From assembly GCA_949752795.1 (NCBI GenBank), contig OX457060.1:104730949-104794948 (forward strand): a stretch of DNA of 64,000 nt. The letters are read 5' to 3'. The number at the start of each line of letters is the position of its first letter. Positions within the stretch are counted from its first letter, which is position 1. Position numbers and translations under genes: made by a program. Positions 25,036 to 36,060 of this stretch are shown here, piece by piece. The stretch comes from Hyperoodon ampullatus (Eukaryota > Chordata > Mammalia > Artiodactyla > Ziphiidae). Below the pieces are notes generated by a model, which ran no database searches, was not told the origin of the DNA, and saw nothing but the letters and a program-made list of their open reading frames with translations.

Positions 25036-26260
25036 GAGGAGCTTCAAGAAGGCAGAAGAGTAAGACGTGGAGATCACCTTCCTCCCCACAAATACATCAG
25101 AAATACATCTACATGTGGAACAACTCCTAAAGAACACCGACTGAACGCTGGAAGACCTCAGACCTCCCAAAAGGCAAGAAACTCCCCACATACCTGGGTA
25201 GGGCAAAAGAAAAAAGAAAAAGCAGAGACAAAAGAATAGGGACGGTACCTGCACCAGTGAGAGGGAGCCGTGAAGGAGGAAAGTTTTTCACACACTACAA
25301 AGCCCCTTCGCGGGCAGAGACGGGGGTGGTGGAGGGGGGAGCTGCGGAGCCGTGGAGGAGAGCGCAGCAACAGGGGTGCGGAGGGCACAGCAGAGAGATT
25401 CCCACACAGAGGATCGGTGCCGACCGGCACTCACCAGCCCGAGAGGCTTGTCTGCTCTCCCGCCGGGGCGGGCGGGGCTGGGAGCTGAGATGGGGCTTCG
25501 GTCGGAGCCGGAGCGCAGGGAGAGGACTGGGGTTGGCAGCGTGAACACAGCCTGAAGGGGTTAGTGCACCACGGCTAGCCGGGAGGGAGTCCAGGAAAAG
25601 TCTGGACCTGCTTAAGAGGCAAGAGACTTTTTCTTCCCTCTTTGTTTCCTGGTGCATGAGGAGAGGGGATTAAGATCGCTGCTTAAAGGAGCTCCAAAGA
25701 CGGAACGAGCCACGGCTATCAGCGCGGACCCCAGAGATGGGCATGAGATGCTAAGGCTGCTGCTGCTGCCACCAAGAAGCCTGTGTGCAAGCACAGGTCA
25801 CTATCCACACCTCCCCTCCGGGGAGCCTGTGCAGCCCGCCACTGCCAGGGTCCCGTGATCCAGGGACAACATCCCCAGGAGAACGCATGGCACGCCTCAG
25901 GCAGGTGCAATGTCATGCTGGCCTCTGCCGCCGCAGTCTCTCCCCTCATCCGTACTCCTCCCTCCCCTTGGCCTGAGTGAGCCAGAGTCCCCGAATCAGC
26001 TGCTCCTTTAACCCAGTCCTGTCTGACTGAAGAACAGACGCCCTCAGGCGACCTACATGCAGAGGCGGGGTGAAATCAAAGGCTGAACAACAGGAGCTGT
26101 GCGAACAAAGAAGAGAAAGGGAAATCTCTCCCAGCAGCCTCAGGAGCAGCGGATTAAATCTCCACAATCAACTTGATGTACCCCGCATTTGTGGAATACC
26201 TGAATAGACAACGAATCATCCCAAATTGAGGAGGTGGACTTTGGGGGAAAAGACATATAC
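25036..26260 (+). promoter_or_regulatory. L1 5'UTR, GC/CpG-rich internal promoter region
   Basis: The first ~1.2 kb of the L1 5'UTR contains many CpG dinucleotides, densest at about 25290-25560 (GCGGG, CCGCCGGGGCGGGCGG), in a window that is otherwise AT-rich. In L1 families this region carries an internal RNA polymerase II promoter. The first bases contain CAAGAAGGCAG, where functional L1s often have a YY1-type CAAGATGGC site, so the core here looks mutated. Promoter function is inferred from family knowledge, not shown. A T-rich part follows at 26260-26575 before ORF1. Confidence 0.65.
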
Positions 26261-27079
26261 ATATTTTTTCCCTTTTTCTCTTTTTGTGAGTGTGTATTTG
26301 TATGCTTCTATGTGAGATTTTGTCTGTATAGCTTTGTTTTTACCATTTCTCCTAGGGTTCTGTCTACACATTATTTTTATTATTTTTTTTTAGTATAGTT
26401 TTTAGCACTTGTTATCATTGGTGGATTTGTTTTTTGCTTTAGTTGCTCTCTTCTTTCTTTTTTTATTACATTAAAAATTTTTTAATAATTATCTTTTATT
26501 TTCAAAACTATTTTATTTTACATTGTTTTATTTTATTTTATCTTCTTCTTTCTTTCTTTTCTTTCCCCCTTTTATTCTGAGCCATGTGGATGACAGGCTC
26601 TTGGTGCTCCAGCCAGACATCAGGGCTGTGCCTCTGAGGTGGGAGAGCTAAGTTCAGGATACTGGTCCACAAGAGACCTCCCAGCTCCACATAATATCAA
26701 ATGGTGAAAATCTCCCAGAGATCTCCATCTTAACACCAAGACCTAGCTCCACTCAATGACAAGGAAGCTACAGTGCTGGACACCCTATGCCAAACAACTA
26801 GCAACACAGGAACACAACAGCATCCATTAGCAAAGAGGCTGCCTAAAATCATAATAAGGCCACAGACACCCCAAAACACACCACCAGACGTGGACTTGCC
26901 GACCAGAAAGACAAGATCCAGCCTCATCTACCAGAACACAGGCAGTAGTCCCCTCCACCAGGAAGCCTACACAATCCACTGAACCAAATTTAGACACTGG
27001 GGACAGACACCAAAAACAACAGGAACTACGAACCTGCAGCCTGCGAAAAGGAGACCCCAAACACAGTAAGTTAAGCAAA

Positions 27080-27972
27080 ATGAGAAGACAGAGAAACACA
27101 CAGCAGATGAAGGAGGAAGGTAAAAACCCACCAGACCTAACAAATGAAGAGGTAATAGGCAGTCTACATGAAAAAGAATTCAGAATAATGATAGTAAAGA
27201 TGATCCAAAATCTTGGAAATGGAAAGGAAAAAATACAAGAAACGTTTAACAAGGACCTAGAAGAACTAAAGAGCAGCAAACATTGATAAACAACACAATA
27301 AATGAAATTAAAAATTCTCTAGGAGGGATCAATAGCAGAATAACTGAGGCAGAAGAACGGATAAGTGACCTGGAAGACAAAAGAGTGGAAATAACTACTG
27401 CAGAGCAGAATAAACAAAAAAGAATGAAAAGAATTGTGGACACTCTCAGAGACCTCTGGGACAACATTAAACTCACTAACATTCGAATTATAGGGGTCCC
27501 AGAAGAAGAAGAGAAAGAGAAAGGTACTGAGAAAATATTTGAAGAGATTATAGTTGAAAACTTCCCTAATATGGGAAAGGAAATAGTTAATCAAGTCCAG
27601 GAAGCACAGAGAGTCCCATACAGGATAAATCCAAGGAGAAACATGCCAAGACACATATGAATCAAACTATCAAAAATAAAATTCAAAAGAAAAATATTAA
27701 AAGCATCAAGGGAAAAACAACAAATAACACACAAGGGAATCCCCATAAGGTTAACAGCTGATCTTTCAGCAGAAACTCTGCAAGACAGAAGGGAGTGGCA
27801 GGACATATTTAAAGTGATGAAGGAGAAAAACATACAACCAAGATTGCTCTACACAGCAAGGATCTCATTCAGATTTGATGGAGAAATTAAAACCTTCACA
27901 GACAAGCAAAAGCTAGGAAAATTCAGGACCACCAAACCAGCTTTACAACAAATGCTAAAGGAACTTGTCTAG
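27080..27972 (+). pseudogene. L1 ORF1 (RNA-binding chaperone), broken
   Basis: L1 ORF1 protein coats L1 RNA as a trimer and aids target-primed reverse transcription. The frame opens with MRRQRNTQQMKEEG at 27080 and ends with the TAG at 27970-27972. In between there is a frame change near 27271-27286 and a premature TGA at 27658-27660, after the PRRNMPRHI stretch. A coiled-coil-like segment rich in E, K, L and I lies at ~27170-27430. The RNA-recognition-motif segment with NIRIIGVPEEEEKEK is at ~27480-27530. The C-terminal domain with RREWQDIFKVMKEKN and FRFDGEIKTFTDKQK continues in frame after the stop. Without the lesions the length would be near 300 residues, normal for ORF1p. The ATG at 27080 is chosen because upstream sequence is 5'UTR and the N-terminal residues fit the family. 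Confidence 0.9.
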
Positions 27973-28030
27973 GGAGGAAAAACAAGAGAAGGAAAAGACC
28001 TACAATAACAAACCCAAAACAATTAAGAAA

Positions 28031-31000
28031 ATGGTAATAGGAACATACATATCGATAATTACCTGAAATGTAAATGGATTAAATGCTCCAACCAAAAGAC
28101 ACAGACTGGATGAATGGATACAAAAACAAGGCCCATATATATGCTGTCTAAAAGAGACCCACTTCAGACCTAGGGACACATACAGACTGAAAGTGAGGGG
28201 GTGGAAAAAGATACATGCAAATGGAAATCAAAAGAAAGCTGGAGTAGCTATTCTCATATCAGACACAATAGGCTTAAGAACAAAGACTATTACAAGAGAC
28301 AAAGAAGGACATTAAATAATGATCAAGGGATCAATCCAAGAAGAAGATATAACAATTGTAAATATTTATGCACCCAGAATAGCAGCGCCTAAATACATAA
28401 GACAAATACTAACAGACATAAAAGGGGAAATCAACAGTAACGCAATCATAATAGGGGATTTTAACACTTGACTTTCACCAATGGACAGATCATCCAAAAT
28501 GAAAATAAATAAGGAGACACAAACTTTAAATTATACATTAAACAAGATGGACTTAATTGATACTTATAGGACATGCCATCCAAAAACAACAGAATACACA
28601 TTCTTCTCAAGTGCTCATGGAACATTCTCCAGGATAGATCATATCTTGGGTCACAAATCAAGCCTTGGTAAATTTAAGAAAGTTGAAATCGTATCAAGTA
28701 TCTTTTCTGACCACAATGCTATGAGACTAGATATCAATTACAGTAGGAAAAAAAAACTGTAAACAATACAAACACATGGAGGCTAAACAATACACTACAT
28801 AATAACCAAGAGATCACTGAAGAAATCAAAGAGGAAATCAAAAAATACCTAGAAACAAATGACAATGAAAACACACCGACCCAAAACCTATGGGATGCAG
28901 CAAACACAGTTCTAACAGGGAAGTTTATAGCAACACAATCCTAACTTAAGAAACAAGAAACATCTCAAATAAACAACCTATCCTTACACCTAAAGCAATT
29001 GGAGAAAGAAGAACAAAAAATCCACAAAGTTAGCAGAAGGAAAGAAATCATAAAGATCAGATCAGAAATAAATGAAAAAGAAATGAAGGAAACGATAGCA
29101 AAGATCAATAAGACTAAACACTTGTTGTTTGAGAAGATAAAGAAAATTGATAAACCATTAGCCAGACTCAACAAGAAAAAAAGGGAGAAGACTCAAATAC
29201 ATAGAATTAGAAATGAAATAGGGAAAGTAAACAACTGACACTGCAGAAATACAAAGGATCATGAGAGATTACAACAAGCAACTATATGCCAATAACATGG
29301 ACAACCTGGAAGAAATGGACAAATTCTTAGAAATGCACAACCTGCCGAGACTGCACCAGGAAGAAATAGAAAATATGAACAGACCAATCACAAGCACTGA
29401 AATTGAAACTGTGATTAAAAATCTTCCAACACACAAAAGCCCAGGACCAGATGGCTTCACAGACAAATTCTATCAAACATTTAGAGAAGAGCTAACACCT
29501 ATCCTTCTCAAACTCTTCCAAAATATATCAGAGGGAGGAACACTCCCAAACTCATTCTATAAGGCCACCATCACCCTGATACCAAAACCAAACAAAGATG
29601 TCACAAAGAAAGAAAACTACAGGCCAATATCACTGATGAACAAAGATGCAAATATCCTCAACAAAATACTAGCAAACAGAATCCAACAGCACAGTAAAAG
29701 GATCATACACCATGATCAAGTGGGGTTTATCCCAGGAATGCAAAGATTCTTCAATATATGTGAATCAATCAATGTGATACACCATATTAACAAATTGAAG
29801 GAGAAAACCATATGATCATCTCAATAGATGCAGAGAAAGCTTTCGATAAAATTCAACAGCCATTTATGACAAAAATCCTCCAGAAAGTAGGCATAGAGGG
29901 AGCATACCTCAACATAATAAAGGCCATATGACAAACCCACAGCCAACATCAACCTCAATGGTGAAAAACTGAAACCATTTCCACCAAGATCAGGAACAAG
30001 ACAAGGTTGCCCACTTTCACCACTATTATCAACATAGTTTTGGAAGTTTTAGCCCCAGGAATTAGAGAAGAAAAAGAAATAAAAGGAATCCAAATCAGAA
30101 AGCAAGAAGTAAAGCTGTCACTGTTTGCAGATGACATCATACTGTACCTAGAGAATGCTAAAGATGCTACCAGAAAACTACTAGAGCTAATCAATGAATT
30201 TGGTAAAGTAGCAGGATACAAAATTAATGCACAGAAATCTCTTTTATTCCTATACACTAATGATGAAAAATCTGAAAGTGAAATCAAGAAAACACTCCCA
30301 TTTATCATTACAACAAAAAGAAAAAAAAATCTAGGAATAAACCTACCTAAGGAGACAAAGGACCTGTATGCAGAAAATTATAAGACAGTGATGAAAGAAA
30401 TTAAACATGATACAAATAGATAGAGAGATATACCATGTTCTTGGATTGGAAGAATAAACATTGTGAAAATGGCTATACTACGCAAAGCAATCTACAGATT
30501 CAAGGCAATCCCTATCAAACAACCGCTGGCATTTTTCACAGAAACAGAACAAAAAATGTCACAATTTGCATGGAAGCACAAAAGACCCTGAATAGCCAAA
30601 GCAATCTTGAGAAAGATTGAGCTGGAGGAATCAGGCTCCTGGATGTCAGACTATACTACAAAGCTACAGCAATCAAGACAGTATTGTATTGGCACAAAAA
30701 CAGAAATATAGATCAATGGAACAGAATACAAAGCCCAAAGATAAACCCACACACGTATGGTCACCTTATCTTTGATAAAGGAGGCGAGAATATACAGTGG
30801 AGAAAAGACAGCCTCTTCAATAAGTGGGGCTGGGAAAACTGGACAGCTACATCTAAAAGAATGAAATTAGAACACTCCCTAACACCATACACTAAAGTAA
30901 ACTCTAAATGGATTAAAGACCTAAATGTAAGGCCAGACACTGTCAAACTTTTAGAGGAAAACATAGGTAGAACACTCTATGACATAAATCACAGCAAGAT

Positions 31001-32110
31001 GCTTTTGGACCCACCTCCTAGAGAAATGGAAATAAAAACAAAAATAAACAAATGGGACCCAATGAAACTTCAAAGCGTTTGCACAGAAAAGGAAACCATA
31101 AACAAGATGAAAAGACAACCCTCAGGATGGGAGAAAATATTTGCAAGTGAAGCAAGTGACAAAGGATTAATCTCCAAAATTTACAAGCAGCTCATGCAGC
31201 TCATGCAGCTCAATATGAAAAAAACAAAAAACGTAATCCAAAAATGGGCAGAAGACCTAAATAGACACTTCTCCAAAGAAGGTATACAGATTGCCAACAA
31301 ACACATGAAAGAATGCTCAACATCACTAATCATTAGAGAAATGCAAATCAAAACTACAATGAGATATCATCTCCCACCGGTCAGAATGGCCCTCATCAAA
31401 AAATCTACAAACAATAACTGCCGGAGAGGGTGTGGAGAAAAGGGAACTCTCTTGCACTGTTGGTGGGAATGTAAATTGATACAGCCACTATGGAGAATAG
31501 TATGGAGGTTCCTTAAAAAACTAAAAATAGAACTATCATATGACCCAGCAATCACACTATGGGCATATACCTTGAGCAAACCATAATTCGAAAAGATTCA
31601 TGTGGGGCTTCCCTGGTGGCACAGTGGTTGGGGGTCTGCCTGCTGATATGCGGGTTCATGTCCCGGTCCGGGAGGATCTGGGGAGGATCCCACGTGCTGC
31701 AGAGTGGCTGGGCCAGTGGGCCGTGGCCACTGGTCCTGTGTGTCCGGAGCCTGTGCTCAGCGGCAGGGGAGGCCGCAGCAGTGGGAGGCCCGTGTAGCAC
31801 AGAAAGAAAAAAAAAAGATTCATGTACCAAAATATTCAATGCAGCTCTATTTACAATAGCCAGGACATGGAAGCAACCTAAGTGTACATCAACAGATGAA
31901 AGGATAAAGAAGATGTGGTTCATATATACAATGGAATATTACTCAGCCATAAAAATAAACGAAATTGAGTTATTTGTAGTGAGGTGGATGCACCTAGAGT
32001 CTGTCTTACAGAGTGAAGTAAGTCAGAAAGAGAAAAACAAATACCGTATGCTAACACACATATATATGGAATATAAAAAAAATGTTCTGAAGAACCTAGG
32101 GGCAAGATAG
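28031..32110 (+). pseudogene. L1 ORF2 (endonuclease-reverse transcriptase), broken
   Basis: ORF2 protein nicks target DNA and reverse-transcribes L1 RNA there. The ATG is at 28031. In-frame stops follow at 28064-28066, 28313-28315 and 28469-28471, inside the endonuclease domain (NVNG, KETHF, GDFNT and SDHNA motifs at ~28067-28720 remain visible). The frame then changes several times: pieces at 28999-29238, 29261-29815, 29821-30423, 30684-31586 and 31559-32110 lie in different frames. The reverse transcriptase keeps KSPGPDGF (~29440), motif [12 protein letters not shown] at 29821, and the catalytic box as FADD at 30124-30135 where YADD is usual. A C-terminal cysteine-rich motif CX3CX7HX4C is intact near 31420-31475. 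A SINE interrupts the end at 31604-31812. Total length fits the ~1,270-residue family norm once the SINE is discounted. Confidence 0.93.
31591..31825 (+). mobile_element. CHR-type SINE inserted in the L1 ORF2 3' end
   Basis: The body, about 31604-31812, starts GGGCTTCCCTGGTGGCACAG and ends AGCACAGAAAG(A)n. A perfect 13-bp duplication AAAAGATTCATGT flanks it at 31591-31603 and 31813-31825. Compared with the other copies it lacks part of the GCAGGGGACACGG block and carries a local duplication of GGGAGGATC near 31670-31690. The insert plus one duplication is 222 bp, a multiple of three, and has no stop in the host frame. Confidence 0.95.
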
Positions 32111-32442
32111 GAATAAAGACACAGACCTACTAGAGAATGGACTTGAGGATACAGGGAGGGTGAAGGGTAAACTGGGTCAAAGTGAGAGAGTGGCATGGAC
32201 GTATATACACTACCAAACATATAATAGATAGCTAGTGGGAAGCAGCTGGATAGCACAGGGAGATCAGCTCAGTGCTTTGTGACCACCTAGAGGGGTGGGA
32301 TAGGGAGGGTGGGAGGGAGGGATACGCAAGAGGGAAGAGATATAGGGACATATGTATATGTATAACTGATTCACTTTGTTATAAAGCAGAAAATAACATA
32401 CCATTGTAAAGCAATTATACTCCAATAAAGATGTTAAAAAAA
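32111..32442 (+). terminator. L1 3'UTR with polyadenylation signal
   Basis: The ~330 bp after the ORF2 stop contain a purine-rich part (GGGTGGGATAGGGAGGGTGGG near 32294, a G-rich tract typical of L1 3'UTRs and able to form a G-quadruplex in principle). The tract ends with AATAAA at 32424-32429 just before the short poly(A). The same 3'UTR recurs at 38.5-39.0, 57.9-58.2 and, antisense, 61.7-62.2 kb. Confidence 0.85.
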
Positions 32443-32455
32443 AAGAATATATCAG

Positions 32456-33170
32456 AACCAATTTGGCAGAAATTATTAAAAGATTGTTGTAAATAATAAA
32501 ATAATTGATTAAAATAATATTCATTACTTTATAAGTTTATGAGGGAAGATATAATTTTGTTTATAGACACTTGTATAATAGAACTTCAGAGAGAAGTACC
32601 TCATTAGAATCATTCAAAAATGGTGATATGATCTACAGAAGTGAACATTTAGCAAAACAACAGAAGAATTGTCCAACTAGGAGCCAATGGAAGTCTCACA
32701 GTTTGTATTATTTGACATTATGTTTGATAAAAGACAGGAGAGATTTCAGAGGATGAATCCTAAACTGAAGGCCAGGCAGCATGATCTGTTATATCAGGTA
32801 CCTCTTCGGCTGAGCTTTCTTTGATGTTTATAACGCAGAAATCTAAACTTTACCCACAATGACTTCACTACCCAGAAAGGCCACTCAATATAAAGCAATG
32901 TAAAGGCATCCACTTCTATTAATCATACTTGAGTGGAGAGAAAGGAAGAATGGCAGAGTGGCAATTGGTAGGAATTATAACTTTTTTGTCCTCTCTGTAT
33001 ATTTATTTTCCTCTTCTTTGTCATTGTAAGTCTCAATTCTCTTTATCATCCCCTTGCATGTGTACATGCACATACTCATGCATATTTAACCTTTTAGCAC
33101 AGAGGAGAATGCAGAAAAGTAGATAAAATTTTAATTTCTAACATGAGACTTGGTAAATAAAATTAAATAT
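32456..33170. other. Unassigned DNA after the L1
   Basis: This is the continuation of the pre-insertion site. No gene and no named repeat are visible. Confidence 0.5.
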
Positions 33171-33173
33171 AAT

Positions 33174-33179
33174 ATACAC

Positions 33180-33215
<36 letters not shown>

Positions 33216-33255
33216 ATCTATATCTATATCTATATCTATATCTATATCTATCTCG
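33174..33255 (+). repeat. Compound microsatellite (TA)n(TG)n(TATCTA)n
   Basis: Three different short units follow each other without interruption: (TA) at ~33178-33194, (TG) at ~33195-33215, and a hexamer TATCTA repeated about six times at ~33216-33252. Such compound arrays are usually length-variable between individuals. Confidence 0.9.
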
Positions 33256-33630
33256 GATAGAGAAATTTAACATATTACAATTGGTATAAGACTCTCAAAT
33301 GAACTTGTCTGGCACAACCTGTCTGCTCCAGGATCCCATTGTAAAGGATCGATTACTTTAATATACTGCATATAATTTCTTTCTTTTTCATAGAATATCC
33401 TCAGGAATAAATTCTGAAACCATTCATTTTTAGTACCAACTTTAATACCAAATTTAGCCAACCATAAAGCAACTTAATTAGCATTCTGGGCTGTCAGTGG
33501 GAATAAAGAATAAAAGGCAGATCCAAGCCCCAGCTTCTCTCCACCAGCCCACATTCCCCACCCTAAAAGAATTCAGATACAGAAAAGTTAAGCTCTGTAC
33601 ACTTCAATGATCTCTGATGATAGGTGCATC
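33256..33630. other. Unassigned DNA
   Basis: Nothing recognisable is seen between the microsatellite and the MIR. Confidence 0.5.
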
Positions 33631-33634
33631 CCAC

Positions 33635-33820
33635 ATACTAGCTGTCTGACCAGGAACATGTCAACTCACTTTTCTTCTTCAGTTCCTTAGCTTGTAAAAC
33701 AGGGGTAATAATAGCAGCTACCCCATAAGGTGTTTCTGATGACTACATAGATTAATATATGTAAAAACTTCGAACCTTGTTTGCCACAGTAGGTGCTATA
33801 TTAATATCAGCTGTTACTGT
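33635..33820 (+). repeat. MIR SINE, sense
   Basis: 'CTAGCTGTCTGACCAGGAACATGTCAACTCACTTTTCTTCTTCAG', then 'AGCTTGTAAAACAGGGGTAATAATAGCAGCTACC' near 33690-33722 and a 'TAGGTGCTATATTAATATCAGCTGTTA' end near 33790 follow the MIR order closely. Confidence 0.85.
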
Positions 33821-34770
33821 AGTGATTGTTATGTCACAATTCCACACCTATAAGTGATACTTTGCCATCAGTATAGGGTAAAAGTATCTTCAGAATTCTT
33901 CATTAAGACCAAAGAACATTTAAAACAGTTTAGAAGCATTTCCATCAATCTCAGGTTAAATAAACATGCTCCCCATTTTGAGGTTTAAACTTTATTCTGA
34001 CAATTTTCTAAATCATAATACTTCATTATTCGGTAACACTGAAAAAAGGCAACATCATTTATGCAACCATTATGGTGCTTTTGAGTTTTAATATGCCTAG
34101 TAGTGTTCAAGGCTTACATAAACAGTATTTATTACAAGGCTAATTATAGGGACCTTTGGTTGGGTTTATCATATGAGAACATTACTAGGTTATGGTCACC
34201 ATTTGCCACTGGCAGAGAAGGATTGCCAAGTTTGTATCTCCATTGGCTCTAAAACAACTCGCAGCAATGGAACACTGAAGTCTGTAACACTTTTTGTCAC
34301 ATAATAGTTTCTGTGCTTGTCCACACACAGGCACTTTAAAGTAGATATACGCTACATTCTGTATCCACTCAAGGATTTGAGATAAAGTCTATGAAAATAG
34401 CTATAAATGTCAACATTATACAGCATCATAGTCCTATATTTGTGTCAGGAAGGCATATTACCAGTTTAAGGCTGTAATCATTCATATTCTATCAAGTAAT
34501 GGTATGACACATACATTTAGAAAGATGTTCTACTCACAGAAAGTATTATATTACAAAGACAAATGCATATATACCCGAGCCTCAATATACAACATTGACT
34601 ATGTATGTGAGAAGTTGTTTTTCATCATGGTAACTATTATACAAAAATGCTGAACAGATGTGTGGTTGTTTTTTTTAATTGTACTATTTTGTAGCTGCTG
34701 GTAAATCATCTATTGTTATGAAGCATGTACATCTTAGGCTTTTTTTACTTTCTTCCCCCCAAAATAAATT
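33821..34770. other. Unassigned AT-rich DNA
   Basis: I see no gene and no confidently named repeat. Confidence 0.5.
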
Positions 34771-34771
34771 C

Positions 34772-35014
34772 TGGTATGTTTTCTTTTTTTTTTTTTTTTT
34801 TTTTTTTTGCATTACGTGGGCTTCTCACTGCTGTGGCCTCTCCCGTTGCGGAGCACAGGCTCCGGACGCGCAGGCCCAGCAGCCATGGCTCACGGGCCCA
34901 GCCGCTCCGCAGCATGTGGGATCTTCCCAGACCGGGGCACGAACCCGTGTCCCCTGCATCGGCAGGCAGACTCCCAACCACTGCGCCACCAGGGAAGCCC
35001 TGGTATGTTTTCTT
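34772..35014 (-). mobile_element. CHR-type SINE, antisense
   Basis: The reverse complement of the long CHR SINE occupies 34786-35000, with a poly(T) of more than 20 bases at its left end. A 14-bp duplication TGGTATGTTTTCTT is perfect at 34772-34785 and 35001-35014. The copy is well preserved, and its B-box region reads GGTTCGTGCC on the element strand. Confidence 0.95.
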
Positions 35015-35635
35015 ATATGGTAGGCATACCTCTATGGAACTGAAATAGTAATCTGTTATATTACCATATTCAGACATTTTTGTCAGAAAAAAAAAAAAAG
35101 GAAAATGAACCATTTGGTGTATTTTCTTCCATTTTTAAGGAAAACTCAAGATCGTTCCTCTAGGGAGAAGCTTGAGTGGGGAGAAGAAATGGCTGAAGTA
35201 GGATTCTAGATGTTGACCCCAATTTAGCTCAATATCAACCTATGCAATCTGGGGAATTTCCAGTTTCTCTGTCTGTAAATAGGGTGTTGACCTCAATAAG
35301 CTTTATGAAAATGTTCTACTTCTAAAAAAATTAATGCTAAACTAAATATAAATATTTTTTGCTCACTCTTCTTTTATCCCTTTCTTTTGTCCTTAGTTTT
35401 TGGGGGAAAGTCTGATAAACTTGCTCCCTGTACAATGTACATTCCCAGAAAATCATAATTATACAAGATGGTGATGGGTCTTTCTCTTGTTTAGCTGACA
35501 TCATTCTCTCCCTTAACTTGGCAGCTCACAAGCACCTCCAAACCTTGTAAATATCACACTTTTATTGGCCTCACTATTATTACTTCCTTCACCTGAGAAG
35601 CATCAATATAATGGTAAAAAGGCATTTTTACCATT
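35015..35635. other. Unassigned DNA between SINEs
   Basis: Includes a poly(A) run near 35087-35099. No gene or named repeat is recognised. Confidence 0.5.
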
Positions 35636-35639
35636 GGGA

Positions 35640-35783
35640 GCTAGATTCCTTAGCTTAAAATCTCAATTTTCTCACTATGCTCCACATAAGCTTTGGCAAG
35701 GTATTTAGCATTGCTGTGCCTCAGTTTTCCCATCTATAAAGTGAGGATAATAGTGTTTACCCTCCAGGGTTATTCTGCATTTT
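35640..35783 (+). repeat. MIR SINE, left part of a split copy
   Basis: 'TTGGCAAGGTATTTAGCATTGCTGTGCCTCAGTTTTCCCATCTATAAAGTGAGGATAATAG' near 35690-35752 is the MIR core. The copy is cut by the antisense SINE at 35784 and resumes at 35983. Confidence 0.85.
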
Positions 35784-35995
35784 TTTTTTTTCGGTACGCG
35801 GGTCTCTCACTGTCGTGGCCTCTCCCGTTGCGGAGCACAGGCTCCAGACGCGCAGGCTCAGCAGCCATGGCTCACGGGCCCAGCCCCTCCGCGGCATGTG
35901 GGATCTTCCCGGACCGGGGCACGAACACGTGTCCCCTGCATCGGCAGGCGGACTCCCAACCACTGAGACACCAGGGAAGCCCTATTCTGCATTTT
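35771..35995 (-). mobile_element. CHR-type SINE, antisense, inside a MIR
   Basis: The body, 35784-35982, is the reverse complement of the long CHR SINE with a short poly(T) at its left. A perfect 13-bp duplication TATTCTGCATTTT occurs at 35771-35783 and 35983-35995. It splits a MIR. Confidence 0.95.
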
Positions 35996-36060
35996 AAATG
36001 GCTTTATTACATGTAAAGGCAGGGAAATGTGCTAGGCACTTAATAAATGTTAGTTATTAT
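35996..36060 (+). repeat. MIR SINE, right part of the split copy
   Basis: 'ATTACATGTAAAGGCAGGGAAATGTGCTAGGCACTTAATAAATGTTAG' is the MIR 3' end, continuing from the part left of the SINE. Confidence 0.8.

Larger units (their letters stand above)
25023..32455 (+). mobile_element. Full-length cetartiodactyl-lineage L1 with perfect target duplication
   Basis: A complete L1 runs 25036-32442, bounded by a perfect 13-bp duplication AAGAATATATCAG at 25023-25035 and 32443-32455. Without the later SINE insertion (222 bp) it is about 7.2 kb. Order: 5'UTR of ~2.0 kb with a GC-rich first kilobase, ORF1 remnant, ~58 bp spacer, ORF2 remnant, 3'UTR of ~330 bp with AATAAA and a short poly(A). The intact duplication and good match between copies in this window suggest moderate age. 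Premature stops and frameshifts in both ORFs make autonomous movement impossible as it stands. Confidence 0.95.

Noticed and set aside
25257..25980. Cluster of overlapping GC-rich open frames up to 120 codons, as might suggest a CpG-island first exon
   Set aside because: The region is the L1 5'UTR bounded by the L1 target duplication. High GC lowers stop frequency in all frames.
26827..27279. 150-codon open frame on the minus strand
   Set aside because: It is the antisense shadow of the L1 5'UTR/ORF1 start, with low-complexity Leu/Phe/Ser content and no domain.
31559..32110. 183-codon open frame as a new gene
   Set aside because: It is the end of L1 ORF2 with an in-frame SINE insertion.
33174..33255. 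Possible CRISPR-like array
   Set aside because: The units are 2-6 bp tandem repeats without spacers, in a mammalian genome.
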